This document shows positions 44,965-55,863 of a DNA stretch of 64,000 bases, piece by piece; position 1 is the first letter of the stretch; every line of letters starts with the position of its first letter. Made by a program: the position numbers and the translations under genes. Source of the DNA: Takakia lepidozioides (Eukaryota > Streptophyta > Takakiopsida > Takakiales > Takakiaceae); contig CM060734.1 of NCBI GenBank assembly GCA_030704615.1, positions 18,474,001-18,538,000 of the forward strand, read 5' to 3'. The notes beneath the pieces are model-generated. The model worked only from the letters and a program-made list of their open reading frames with translations. It had not been told where the DNA came from and ran no database searches.

Positions 44965-46156
44965 ATGGGGTCGGGCAAGCCAAAGCGAAAGCGGAACGGC
45001 CCGAAAGATGATAATCCTGGTGAGCCCGATGGGGGCGACGTGTCACCGAAGCGGCTATTTGAGGAAGCGATGCATGCCTTTGGAAGCGAGGCCGCTCAAG
45101 GACGGAAGGAATCTGAGGAGTCGAAGCCCGAGGAATCCCTGAGAGCTCCGACAGACCAACAGATGCCTCCCATGCCAGCAGCCTTTTGGGAAGGGTTGTT
45201 GGCGCAGTTTGGTGGGACGTTGAAAGACGTGTTAAAGGCGACTAATGCCACTTCCACTAAGGCAAAGTTTAAGGTGAAGCCTAAGGAACCCAACACCTTC
45301 GAGGGCGTCCGAAATCGGAAGGCACTCAACACCTGGCTCTTGGAGCTAGAGCAGTATTTCCGGGCGGCCAAGTTGGATGACGAGGATCGGGTGGAAGTGG
45401 CTCCCAGCTATTTGAGGGGCTATGCTCAACAATGGTGGCAGAAACGCCTTCACGACCGAGGTCCAAACCTGGAGACCTTGAACTGGAGTGGGTTCAAGGA
45501 ACTCATAAAGAGACAGTTTGTGCCCCTCAACGCGTCCTGGCTCGCCCGGGATAAGATGAGGAATTTGAAGCAAACGGATGACATTCGGGGATATGTTCAG
45601 GCTTTCAATGTACTGTTGCTTGAAGTCGCGGACATGGCAGAACCAGAAAATGGTCTTCAACTTTGTGGCGGGACTGGCCCCATGGGCCAGACAGAAGTTG
45701 GAGGAGAAGCCACCTAAGACTTTGAACGAGGCAATTGAAAGGGTTGAATGTTTCTCGGATGTCCCTAGGGGCGAAAGACAAGGCCGTACGGAGCTGAACC
45801 ACAAGAAGGTCCGGCGGGATGGTGACTCCTTCCGACCGGAAAAGAAATGGGATAAGCCACGCGGCGACAATGGCACATGGAAATCGAAGGGAGGGCCCTC
45901 ACACGTCAAGACGACACCCGGTGCCCCGAAAGGGAAACCAGGTGCGGCGGCTTATGGCGGACAGAAGGCAACCTTCGATGGAGTGTGCTTTAATTGCGGG
46001 AAGCCCGGGCACATGGCCAAGAAGTGTACGAATCCCCGACAATTGAACATGACTCGGGCAACCACAGAGTTATCCGAAGCCTCCATCAGCCGTTTGGTGG
46101 AGGTGGTGGTCGCCAAGACTTGCAAGGTAGGCAACTACTTTTGTGAGTTGTATTAG
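44965..46156 (+). pseudogene. Gypsy gag with CCHC zinc knuckle
   Basis: The first frame (44965-45717) has a basic start (GSGKPKRKRNGPKDD) and the retrotransposon gag core (ALNTWLLELEQYFRAAKLDD, YAQQWWQKRL, FVPLNASWLARDKMRNLKQT). A frameshift near 45650 moves the reading to VAGLAPWARQKLEEKPPKTL and the knuckle CFNCGKPGHMAKKC (about 45988). The frame ends with TAG at 46154-46156 and then continues in the same register into protease. Confidence 0.85.
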
Positions 46157-46693
46157 GAAACTGGCGCCTTGCGTAAAGGGAGTCAGTTAATGTTTGCGAG
46201 TGGGATAATCTCCGGAACTCACGTATCGTTGTTGGTGGACACAGGAGCGTCGCACTCCTTCCTGACACCGGCAACGGCACGGAAGCTGGGATTCCCGACA
46301 AGTGATGTGGGGGCCTCGATTGAGGTGCGTTCTGCTAAAGGAGAACCACAATTGGCGATGAGGTTGGCGTTCGATGTTCCTCTTCAGTTCGGGAATTGGG
46401 AGGGACGTGAGAACTTCACCATTTGCGAGATCGATGGAGTGGATCTCATTTTGGGGAGGACCTTTTTGAGCAGATCCGGAGCGGTCATAGATGGCCGCAA
46501 AAGAGTAGTCACGCTACCGTGTGGGAATGGTGGCGAAGTTTTACGAGTGTCGGAAACGCCCAACCCCGTGGGAGGGCGCATAAACCTTCTGTCAGCAAGG
46601 GAGTGGGCCGTGGAGGAGTCACACGAGCCCCAGTTTTTGCTTTACATAAGACAAGTGTGGCGTCCCATGGCTAAGAACCAAACCCCCACTTGA
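46157..46693 (+). CDS. Gypsy aspartic protease
   Basis: In register with the end of gag after one TAG. Contains the active site LLVDTGASHSFLTPATARKL and the flap/C-terminal part GVDLILGRTFLSRSGAVIDG. The frame itself is intact to 46693, but homology to copy 1 ends near 46650 at the inversion breakpoint, so the last codons are foreign. Confidence 0.8.
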   Translation, partial: ETGALRKGSQLMFASGIISGTHVSLLVDTGASHSFLTPATARKLGFPTSDVGASIEVRSAKGEPQLAMRLAFDVPLQFGNWEGRENFTICEIDGVDLILGRTFLSRSGAVIDGRKRVVTLPCGNGGEVLRVSETPNPVGGRINLLSAREWAVEESHEPQFLLYIRQVWRPMAKNQTPT

Positions 46694-47456
46694 CTCTTCT
46701 CTCCACTAGCTAGTTTGGCCGACTTCCTCCAAGTCCCGGCCAAGGGTGGAGCCTCTCAAGCTCCTCCCAGTGCACTCTTCTTGACCCACTTCAGGGCCAA
46801 GGATCGATCCTCCCCGAGGATGGAATCGCCTTACTGCAACAACATTTGCTTGCGACCGCTCGTGATGTCGCTTTTGGCATCACCTTGAGCAAAGGTTTGC
46901 CTTGAACCCTTTTTGACTAGGAAGATAACCTTGAACCAACTGTGCGCCTCAATCACTACAATTGGGTCCGCTTTGGAATGCTGGCATGAGGTACGGGAAC
47001 ACGCCGAAGCCGCACTACGACTTCGTCCCGAGGCTACACGATTATAGTACGTGAACGGAAGCAGGTAGCTTCCGCATTAGCCCACACTACAAGGCAACCC
47101 CCTTGGTAGGGCAGTTATAGTACACGCACGCGTCAGGTGCGCACTAGCACGTGAACTCCCAACGAAGGTGCAAGTTTCCTTGCCTCTTGGATGGGAGTCA
47201 CCCGATTTTGGCACTACACAAACACACGATTAATCCAATTTACCTCTCCCACTTTGTAAGCTTAGCATGCATTCTACACACTAGCCAACCATACCATGCA
47301 TCACCATTCCAAACAAAATAGGACGCACAACATTTGGAAACAATTTCTTTTATAACAAAATTTGTACAATACAAGTTTTTGCAATTGTATTCCTGAGCTA
47401 GCTAAGCCGGGCTAAGCATGTATTTCCTCCCCCATGCTCTAAGGTTGATGTCCCCA
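46694..47456. other. Inverted 3' untranslated part of gypsy element 2
   Basis: No coding content. By position it is the reversed 3' UTR downstream of the minus-strand chromodomain, lying between that and the inversion breakpoint. Nothing else recognised. Confidence 0.45.
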
Positions 47457-48697
47457 TCAATGCTTCTTCCGCTTTTGAGGTCGCCCTTCGAAAGCTGCAA
47501 TCGCCTCGGATGCGTTTCCCATTTCTGAGGCACGCACCCAAGATGCCTCCACATGATGATAGCCCTTCCATGTCACGAGATACTCCGTCTCTCGATTCTT
47601 GAACCTTCTCGACTTAAGCACTGCCTCAAACTCGTACTCAGGTTCATTTCATGATCCAACAGCACAGGTGGCAGACGCAACACTTGAGGCCGATTCGGAC
47701 GCGCTTCATCTTTGAAGTAAGGCTTCAAAAGGGAGACGTGGAATACCGGATGCACCTTGCTGTCTGCCGGCAGCTCCAATTCGTACACATCCTCATTCAT
47801 GACTTTCCGGATGCAAAAGGGTCCTGCATATGGAGGTACGAACTTCGGACTCACTTCCGGAGGTAGTCGAAATTTTTTGATGTTCAACCAGACCTCCGTG
47901 CCTGCCTCAAACTTAACCTCCTCCGCTTCCGATTCGCCTGTCGTTCATACCGTTTCCTAGCTTTGGCAATGTTGTCTTTGCGAGCTTCAACAAACGCTCG
48001 CGTTCTTCCAGCACTGCCGTTGCTGCCGTTCCTCAACGTCTTGGCGGCCCAACTTGTCGGCACCAGAGGTAGAGGTGTTTTTTTCCATAGACCAATACGA
48101 AAGGGGAAACTCCTGTTGCCGGAATGTTTTGTGTTATTATAACAGAACTCTGCCGCATCCAAGTGCTCCACCCAGTCCGATTGGTCTGCCGACACGTAAT
48201 TCCGCATGATGTGCTTCACCACGGAATTCACCCTTTCTGTTTGGCCGTCCGTCGTAGGTCGGAAGGCGGTGCTCATTTTGAGCCTCGTCCCCATTTTCTT
48301 CCAAAGTACCCTCCAAAATTTACTAGTAACTTTGGATCGCGGTCCGAGACAATATCCTTCGGGAGTCCATGATGCTTGAAGACGTGGGCGAAGTAAAGTC
48401 GTCCCGTCTCCTGCGCCGTTGCTGTCTCCTTGGTGGGGATGAAATGACCCATTTTACTGAACCTATCCACCACCACCATGATTGCGTCGAATCCTTTTGA
48501 CAGCGGCATAACAGTCATGAAGTCCATCGAGACACTTTCCCAAGACCCCTCTGGAATCGGCAAGGGTTGTAACAGCCCCGCTTGCTTTTTGTACTCGCTC
48601 CGGTTTTGTTGGCATGTGATGCATGTCTTGACATACTCCTCGGCCGACCATCATGACATTCTCTCAAGAGACTATCTCTGATCCCTCCCATCGGCAC
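47457..48697 (-). pseudogene. Gypsy integrase with C-terminal chromodomain
   Basis: Segments in order on the minus strand: zinc-binding remnant CHDG...HASHANKT (48697-48515, degraded), core SVSMDFMTVMPLSKGFDAIM with DIVSDRDP (48563-48273), FRPTTDGQTERVNSVVKHIM with the catalytic Glu (48294-47884), the C-terminal barrel VHPVFHVSLLKPYF (47887-47640), and after a frame change at about 47640 a chromodomain, TEYLVTWKGYHHVEASW (to the TGA near 47457). Chromodomains direct integration to modified histones. Frame breaks make it a pseudogene. Confidence 0.85.
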
Positions 48698-48750
48698 ATA
48701 GAGACATTTTTGCTTATACCGGAGCAGTCCATTTGCAAGTGGAACTTCGA

Positions 48751-49215
48751 TTATTTAACCCCCATCCTCAAGTCCCGCGTCACGGACTTCGCCATCTCAT
48801 CCTTCCGGTAAGCCTTCCGAATCTTCCTTTGGAGCGCCGTCTCGCCCCTATACACCATCATGAGCTGCTGTTTTTTACTTAAAGCATCGGCCACCACATT
48901 GTTCCGTCTCGGTTGGTACTGGATATCCACGTCGAACAGTGCCAAAGTGTCTTGCCACCTAATTTGTTTTGGGGAAAACTTAGGCTGCGTGGCAAAATAC
49001 GTCACCGTGACATTGTCCGTGAATACCTTCACCGGGTTGGAGCCAATATAGTGGCGCCAAAGCTCAAGGCAATGCACCACCACCTTCATTTCTTTCTCAT
49101 GGGTTGGCCACCGCCGCTCCACTTCATTCAGTTTCTTACTTTGTAAGCCACTGGACGTCCTCCTGCATGAGTACACCTCCAATCGCGAAGTCCGATGCAT
49201 CCGTATGAATCTCAA
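48751..49215 (-). pseudogene. Gypsy RNase H domain (element 2)
   Basis: Contains KKLNEVERRWPTHEKEMKVV, VHCLELWRHYIGSNPVKVFT and DTLALFDVDIQYQPRRNNVV. The first catalytic Asp region (HTDAS) is damaged by frame changes near 49200. Confidence 0.8.
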
Positions 49216-50235
49216 ATGGGGCGGTCGAACTCCGGGATTTCAGAGACTGGAGCTTCCGCCATCCGCTGCTTCAACTCGGCAAAAGCTTGGCCACAAAAGG
49301 TGTTCCATACCCCAGACTTTGGATTTACACAAGAGGTCTGACAGCGCCCCCGCGATCTGGCAAAATTTCTCACATACTTTCGGTAATAGGAGGCGAGTCC
49401 AAGAAGAAGGATCGCACTCCTGGGTCGAGTCGGAGGCTCCCAGTCCAAGATTGCTCTCACCTTTCTGTCATCCATTTTATCCATCCTGTGTAATCACATG
49501 CCCCAAGAAACTCCACGTTTGTGACCCCGAATTTGCACTTTGAAGTTTGGCATACAACTTCCTTCCCGTAATTTCTGGAACACCTTTTTGAGGTGCTCCA
49601 GGTGCTCTTCCTTTGTTTTCGGATTACCCCAAGATGTTGTCGATGTACACGATCACAAAGTCGTCCAACCACTCCTGGAAAAGGCTGTTCATTAGCGTGC
49701 TAAAGGTTGCGGGTGCGTTGGTGAGCCCAAATGGCATCACCAAGAACTCATAGGAACCATACCTTGTCCTGCACGCGGTCTTTTCCTCATCTCCTTCTGC
49801 CACTCGAATTTGATGATATCCGGAGCGCAAATCGATCTGACTGAAATACTTCGCTCCTGCCAACCGATCGAAGAGGTCATCGATCCTTGGCAAAGGGTAT
49901 CGGTTTTTGATAGTCACCTTATTCAGAGCCCTGTAATCGACACACATCCGCAGCGTCCCATCCTTCTTGTCTGCGAATAGCACCGGGGCTCCGTAAGGTA
50001 ACTTACTCGGCCGGATGTACCCCTTTGACATTAGATCCTTGAGCTGAGTCTTCAGCTCGACCAACTCTCTGTGGCTCAACCGGTAGTGTGCCTTGGCAAG
50101 CGGCTCCGATCCCGGTATCACCTAAATTTTGTGGTCAACTCCTCTTCGCGGTGGCAAGCCGCTTGGTAAATCCTCCGGCATCACATCCTGATATTTCTCC
50201 AAAATCCCCTTGATCCAATCTGGGCTCGGCTACAA
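49212..50235 (-). pseudogene. Gypsy reverse transcriptase (element 2), YIDN active site
   Basis: The frame 50121-49624 has [53 protein letters not shown] and [10 protein letters not shown]: the second catalytic Asp is Asn (codon at 49636-49638). The rest (to 49212) is in other frames. The upstream border near 50235 is the inversion breakpoint. Confidence 0.85.
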
Positions 50236-50432
50236 ACTCCTTGATGTGGGATGCCACAACTTGGATGTTCGTTTCTACAAAATGGACAAGTCAATGAGGA
50301 CATCGACTCCCTGTTGGTAGGGGTGTGTGTCGCGGCCCTTTGCCTTGAGGGCAGGGGGTCGGGTCGCAGAGGGGCTGCCCCTGTCGTGGGGGTGGTGGCA
50401 GCAATAGGTACGGGGGCTAAAGCAACCTCGAG

Positions 50433-51055
50433 TGCCCAAAGCACTCGAGGAGGCGGAGGCACTCACTAGGTGGAGCCCGCACACCGAGTTGCGGTGGGGG
50501 TGGCTCCACAAGGGGTGGTGGTAGCTTAGTGGGACTTAGTGGGGGTGGCATAGGACTCACCATGGGGGCGGAGACCTTGTGGTGGGAGTCGTGGGGAGTC
50601 TTGGGACTCATCACGGTCCAAAGGGACCGTGGTGGGTGGGCCAAGACTCACCGGATGGCGACTCATCACCGGGAATCGAGGGTTTTCGTGGTGGTTCGCC
50701 ATAAATGGTGGTGTGTTGTTTGTGAAACCCCCCGCGACGTCACAGAAGTATATATAGGGAGTAGTAACCTCGAGAACGGTGCAAAGCCCGTTGGTGTCCA
50801 AAAACTAGTGAGTAAGCGTGCGAGCCGGAAAGCGACCAAGGTGTGGGAGCTATTCCGGACTGCCATCGACCAAAGGGAATTTCCACTAGGCCCAAATTGG
50901 GAGAGGGTCTAGTGGAGGAGTAAAGGGGGACCGTTATGCCCCGGTGAGCAGCCGAAGCTCCGAGTTGGCCCGGTGGCCAGTTTGGGAGTTAGGCGCGCGC
51001 ATCAAGCGAGTAACTATGACTTGAAGGGGAGCTTACCGAAGTGAGGTGCGCGACA
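50433..51055 (+). repeat. 3' LTR of gypsy element 2
   Basis: Direct copy of 44309-44909 with TATATATA at 50749. The next base pairs (CTTCACCACCGTTGAGG) already belong to the ParB-like copy 2, so the LTR abuts that gene. Confidence 0.85.
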
Positions 51056-52728
51056 CTTCACCACCGTTGAGGAAGAACTTCAAAATACTGCAGGTCCGGA
51101 GGAGGCCTCTGCAATGCGAGAATTGCCCGCAAAGATTCCCCAGACTACAGCTGTAGTTGGGAATGCTCCAGCTGCTCAGCCCCTACCACCACTTGCAGAA
51201 ATGTCTCCGGAGGAATTCCAAAGTGCAGTGGATACAATGTTGGAGGAGACACACAATAGCATTGGCAGAGTTCTGGGCAGCATGGTATTCCAGCGGACTC
51301 TTCGAATTCCACTCTATCGCATGGTCTCCCTTCCCATCGTCAGGCGCTTCCAGGGACTCTTCGAATTCCACTCTATTGCATATCCTGCGATCATTGCACT
51401 CCATGAGACCACAATTTGTCTAGCCATATTGCCAAACACCCGACTGCATCTTCAAGCTGCCACATTTGCATACCATCGACTAGGGTATTCTCCAAATGAT
51501 ATCTGGAACAATTCCAGCTTTAATTATGTCAGCATGGACTTGTTTGCCCTTCTCCAGGGCTGCCAGGCTTGCACAGGCATTGACAGTGCAAACAAACGTA
51601 GACTGGTCAGGTGCCACCCCTTCTCATACCATTTGCTTATAGGTCTCCAAAGCCTCCGTACCACACCCATGCTGGGCATATCCTGCGATCATCGCACTCC
51701 ATGAGACTACATCCCGTTCAGCCATATTGTCAAACACTTGCCATACATTATTTATGCTCCCGTATTTGGCATACTTGCTTACCAAGGCAGTACCTAGAAT
51801 GTTATCTGACACAATTCTGGCTTGATAATGGACGGCGAAATTCGTGGACCCACCTGCTTGAATTGTCAGCATGGATACCCACTGGCACACTCGCAATGAC
51901 GAATTCGAGACAATGCTGAAGGGTGATCCAGACTTCGGCCATATGTCGGGCAAAATGGTTTTTGTGTGGGACGGGAATCATCGACTTCTTGCCTGGTGGG
52001 AGTACATCAAGCATAACCATGCCAAGCATATTGGCTGGCATTACATGGTGGAGTGTGTCATCCTCAAGGTGAAGGCGGCAGACTCCTCCCTGCTCAAGAA
52101 TGCCATGGCGGACCTCAACTCGTAAGATTCTCATACCCTCCCAAGCACATCTGAAATGCGATGCCGCATTTCGGTTTCCAATCAGTTTTGTTTCCGTGCT
52201 TCATTGGACTGAACTGGAGAGTGTGCCTTGTAGGGTCACTAAAAATGCTTACGTGCATACCCACATGGCACATATGCTATACAGGGTGAGGAAAACTGGT
52301 CTCACTGACCCGCACATGTTCGCCGAAATGCTGGAGCCCGAGCTCATTCAAAAAGCCGTGGCAAAAACAGACCGGACATGGTATCGCCTCACTATGGATG
52401 GAATGGTGGAGGTGATATACGAAGTAAGTCGTCCTCCCATTTTCCTCTACTCATCCTTCCCCAATTTCCATGCACCTTTCCACATGGATCGAATGTAATG
52501 CTTCTGCATGTTTTTCTTGGCAGTCAAACATCAAGCTGGATTTGGCCCATGCCAAACGCTTCCTCATGGAAAGTGAGGGGCAGTTAAAAACGTTGCAGTC
52601 ATTGACGGAAAACTTGAAGGAAGCCGGGGTCAAGTCCAGAACGAAATACAAGTCAAAGCTTGTGAAGCTGGTGACCATTGCAGATCCGACACCTGGAAAG
52701 GGGGGATGCTTCCGCGTGAGCGTGTGAG
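51056..52728 (+). pseudogene. ParB-like protein, copy 2, interrupted by a PPR fragment
   Basis: The frame from 51114 reads ELPAKIPQTTAVVGNAPAAQ, EETHNSIGRVLGSMVFQ and IPLYRMVSLPIV, as in copy 1, then is cut by PPR sequence (about 51383-51880). It resumes with THWHTRNDEFETMLKGDPDF and MVFVWDGNHRLLAWWEYIKH (51958-52017), then WHYMVECVILKVKAADSS. Introns 52123-about 52231 and about 52424-52524 match copy 1 in position and phase. The exons AHMLYRVRKTGLTDPHMFAE, AKTDRTWYRLTMDGMVEVIY and SNIKLDLAHAKRFLMESEGQ follow. The DG(N)HR loop and preceding VSLPIV suggest a ParB/sulfiredoxin fold. The part between VSLPIV and THWH is lost. Confidence 0.5.
51375..51880 (-). pseudogene. PLS-type PPR fragment 3, inserted antisense in the ParB-like gene
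   Basis: Minus-strand reading: LGTALVSKYAKYGSINNVWQ, NMAERDVVSWSAMIAGYAQH, GTEALETYKQMV, then after a stop ACASLAALEKGKQVHADIIK, with further stops. Very similar to PPR fragments 1 and 2. Directly before it on the plus strand, a ~32-bp sequence is repeated (about 51291 and 51349: GGACTCTTCGAATTCCACTC). Confidence 0.8.
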
Positions 52729-53200
52729 CGCATGAGCGCAGCCAAGCTCACGCCACGTCAGCAGTTATTATCACGTTGGTTCACGGGTCTAACGCCACGT
52801 CACCAGACCTTGCCAGCGTGGTTGACGCCACGTCACGTGAAGCCACGTCATTTCCATAGGCACGGACCTATAACCGTGGACCGAATAGGCAGAAGGGTGC
52901 CTATAGCCGCGGACTTGCGCATTCGGCACATAGGGAACCATATGTGGGCAACGAGGCGAAGTGCAGAAGAGAGCTTATACTGAATGTTGTTGAATGATTG
53001 TGTTTGCAGAGATCGAATATAGAAGAATGGTTGTGGATGAATTAATGAGGATGAAGGAGAGTCAGCACGCTCCGAATATGGATGAATGTGGATGAAAAGG
53101 TGTGGATGAATGTGGTTGTATGAGAGTGGATGAATGTTGAATGAGGATGTCATTCTAACATTTATCTGAACCAAGCACAACAGTCAATGTCGTTTGCACA
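52729..53200. repeat. Short motif repeats downstream of ParB-like copy 2
   Basis: At 52730-52860 the string (A)CGCCACGTCA recurs about five times together with GAGCGCATGAGCGCAG-like units. At about 53029-53145 a loose GTGGATGAATG minisatellite follows. No gene. Confidence 0.55.
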
Positions 53201-53863
53201 AACATCAGAAATTGGAGAAAATCCCTCATGAAGCACATGATAAGATTTAATCCATGATGTCTGCCATTTGGGGAAAGGTAGATTGATGAAAGCAACGTAG
53301 AATAAGACAACACGGCAGACGTGAGACAGATTTTGATTTTTTTAATTTTCTCCCACTGGTTACTGCAACATTCCACTGTGCAGCACGCTCCACTTTCGCT
53401 TGCATCTTCAGTGTCGACACATTGTGAGCCATTTCAGCACCATACATCCTGCAACACACCCGATCACCACCCTGAACTGGCACTAGACTGAAAATGCGAC
53501 CTAGTTGCCTTGCCAATGAGGTACAATCTGCTCATCTCTCCTCAGAGAGCACTGAAATTTTCAAGCTTATTCATTAGTTGTAAGCATACCCATTAGTTGT
53601 AACAACATATTAGAAGATGAATTTGGCTACCAGTTGTGCATGAGGAGGAGTTATAGGTCTTTCACATTCTGCACCAAAAATTTGACGAAACCACTAGGCA
53701 ACACATGCTTTGTCTTCTTGTTTGACCATAACCAATGTTAGGCATTGTGTGGTGCCCTTGAACATATGAGGCTGAGCATGAACAGAGACGTCGTGCAAAG
53801 GAATAGCTTCCAATATCCTGCCACCCAAATTACATGTATTGCATTAGCTAATGTGAAAGGCAT
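53201..53863. other. Possible C-terminal exons of methyltransferase-like copy 2
   Basis: A minus-strand segment at about 53516-53360 (ARQLGRIFSLVPVQGGDRVC) and one at about 53700-53645 (PSGFVKFLVQNVKDL) are coding-like. The latter matches LPSGFLKILLHNVKNL at about 55245-55195, so both belong to the duplicated methyltransferase block. Not assignable to a motif. Confidence 0.3.
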
Positions 53864-53885
53864 GGGGGGGGGGGGGGGGGGGGGG
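53864..53885. repeat. Poly-G tract (22 G)
   Basis: Uninterrupted run of about 22 guanines on the plus strand, inside the intronic/flanking sequence of methyltransferase-like copy 2. Length is prone to sequencing error. Confidence 0.9.
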
Positions 53886-53889
53886 CACA

Positions 53890-54460
53890 TGCTATAACTG
53901 GGAAGCGAACACCAAAACGAACTTACTCACATGTGAAATCGTCGTCAAGGTCCTTGTCGTCTCCCTCATTGATATCGACATTGCCACTACAGCTCCTGCT
54001 CTTTGGCGACAGGCATTGGCCCTTGCAACTCTTGGAGGCTCAGTAAAAGTGGCTGCATCCCCTTCCATACCCAACAAATGTCGGCCCGCTGCCTTGCAAG
54101 CATGGTACGAAGCTCCTGCAAGACCACAGTTGTGTTACTAAGATGTTACAATTGTGTATTAAGGGAAAAAAGACCACAAAAGGAGAGATGTCAAACCCGT
54201 TCCAAGAGTCAGGTCGACGATGCACGCCCCCGGATGGGAACGTGTCTCAATAACAGTTTGAATAAAAGTTGGACTCTTCTCCTTCGCCCCTCTCCATGGT
54301 GTTCCATTCGACTTTCTCAAATAGACATTCGAATCCACGTAATTGTTCATGAAACAACCTCTCCCATGAAGCCTGAACTCCTTCACTGTAGCAAGAGTCG
54401 AAGAAGGGTGCACCTTGACAAGACAGATGGCTTCAAAAAAGCGGGTCTGCACTGAAGACA
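53890..54460 (-). pseudogene. DNA methyltransferase-like fragment, copy 2
   Basis: The exon from an AG acceptor at about 54455 reads TRFFEAICLVKVHPSSTLAT, VKEFRLHGRGCFMN, NYVDSNVYLRKSNGTPW, KEKSPTFIQTVIE, then CIVDLTLGTG (motif I-like) at a GT donor near 54197. The next exon (about 54122-53940) begins YHACKAAGRHLLGMEGDAAT, the 'GR..(I/L)G.E.D' segment that follows motif I in beta-class enzymes. The motif IV exon present in copy 1 is missing, so this is a partial gene. The intron position after the motif I Gly is shared with copies 1 and 3. Confidence 0.5.
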
Positions 54461-54525
54461 ACTCGAAGCACAAATGAGCGAATGCATACAAAAGGGCAAA
54501 AGAACAGTGCAACTTCACCCCTTCA

Positions 54526-55098
54526 GAATTGAGTGCGTTGACGCACTCAATTCCGGATGGGTGAACAGAAAAATGAAATGAAGCAGACAAGAGAAGAATG
54601 CTACCCTCATTCGGAATGGAGGATTACCATTTGTCCCGAACAATCCCCCTTCGTCAGGTATAAGCTGTTGACACCATTCCACCATTCTTGGCTGCCAACA
54701 GGCATGTCCATACAAACACCAAAAGAGGAATCCCCCCCCCCCCAAAACCGGAAGCTAATCTCAATGGAAGGACAGACAAACATCAGTACCAGACCCTCTG
54801 AAATTGAGAGCGTCAACGCACTCAATTGTGAAGGGTTTTGATTTGCCCAATGGAAGTAAGTGTGTCCAGACATGCAGCAAACATGAACTACACTCCAAAA
54901 CCAGAAGCATGACTCAAGGGGGACGAACCACAGCTGCATTTGTGGCCCTCTGAAACTGTGTGCATCAACGCACTCAATTTTGGAGGGCCACAAGTGGATT
55001 ATTATTATTATTATTATTATTATTTTTATTTTTATTTTTTCACTTGGGTTCTCCCTCCTTTCCTGCCTAGAACTGAGTGCGTCAACGCACCCAATTTC
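54526..55098. repeat. Second palindrome family (arm GAATTGAGTGCGT)
   Basis: Hairpins of ~28 bp core with arms GAATTGAGTGCGT / ACGCACTCAATTC and a two-base centre occur at 54526-54553 (perfect), 54801-54828, 54952-54980 and 55071-55098. A fifth lies at 56483-56512. Flanks add weaker complementarity (CCCTCTG.../...GAGGG). All lie in the region just upstream (minus strand) of methyltransferase-like exons. A (TTA)n microsatellite lies at about 55000-55025. Confidence 0.85.
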
Positions 55099-55863
55099 TT
55101 CACTCATAAAAGAGCTCCATAAACGTATATTGAAGTTTGAAAGACGTCTCTCACTGCTCAGACTTCCCGGACCTTCCGGTTCGAGGTTTTTCACATTGTG
55201 CAACAAAATTTTGAGGAAACCACTAGGCAGCACATGCGTACTCTTACATTTTTTACCCATAAACAATGTTAGGCATCAGTGTCGTGCCCTTCATCTAGCA
55301 TTGAAGCCGATAGTGCATACCTACTGCATCCATAAGGCTTGCACCTAAAACGTTAGCTCATGCAAAAATGATAGAGTGATGCGAAATGAAGCAATAAATA
55401 CAGACAGAAGTCATATTTGCAAATGCATACAAGACTTGAAATTAAGGACTGAGCGTTCAACGACATTACCAGGCATGAATGCAGGAATTGTATTACATAA
55501 AATGGCGGGAACACAATAGGTGTGGCACTTGCCACATGCCCAGAACCAAAAGGACGCATGCTCTTAATCACTACAACTATCCCCTGAAACTGTGGCACTA
55601 CGTCACAAACCCGAGGTGCCTGCTTCCGAGCACACGGGGAGATTTGTTCAACATCTGCTGTCGAGCAATGGCCTCAGCGTACTCTGGCAGGATGTACGAA
55701 CGTGGAGGGCTGCACCAAAAGTCGGACTGAAAAACACAGACGTTGTGCAAAGGAACAGCTTGCAATATCCTGACAACCAACGTGAGAGCATGCATCAAGA
55801 ACATAGAAGAAAGGGAATGGTGGGGGGTTGTGTTCGGAACGAAGATTCATACAGAATTTCAAC
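55099..55863. other. Duplicated flank of the methyltransferase-like fragments
   Basis: Parts match 53.65-53.82 kb (AAACCACTAGGCA...CACATG near 55220; ACGTTGTGCAAAGGAA near 55740), showing that the methyltransferase block was duplicated in tandem. No complete ORF recognised. Confidence 0.5.

Larger units (their letters stand above)
44309..51055 (+). mobile_element. Ty3/gypsy chromovirus-type retrotransposon with internal inversion
   Basis: Two direct LTRs (44309-44909, 50433-51055) enclose gag and protease on the plus strand (44965-46660) but RT, RNase H, integrase and chromodomain on the minus strand (50235-47457). Compared with the collinear fragment at 13.2-15.6 kb, homology breaks at about 46650 and 50235, so a ~3.6-kb internal segment is inverted. 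No 5-bp target duplication is seen (TCATG versus CTTCA). Multiple frame breaks throughout. Confidence 0.85.

Noticed and set aside
44304-51060. Target-site duplication around gypsy element 2
   Set aside because: Flanking pentamers (TCATG and CTTCA) do not match under any reasonable LTR boundary.
53864-53885. Poly-G tract as a functional G-quadruplex site
   Set aside because: An uninterrupted homopolymer in degraded intronic sequence is better explained by slippage; no supporting context.
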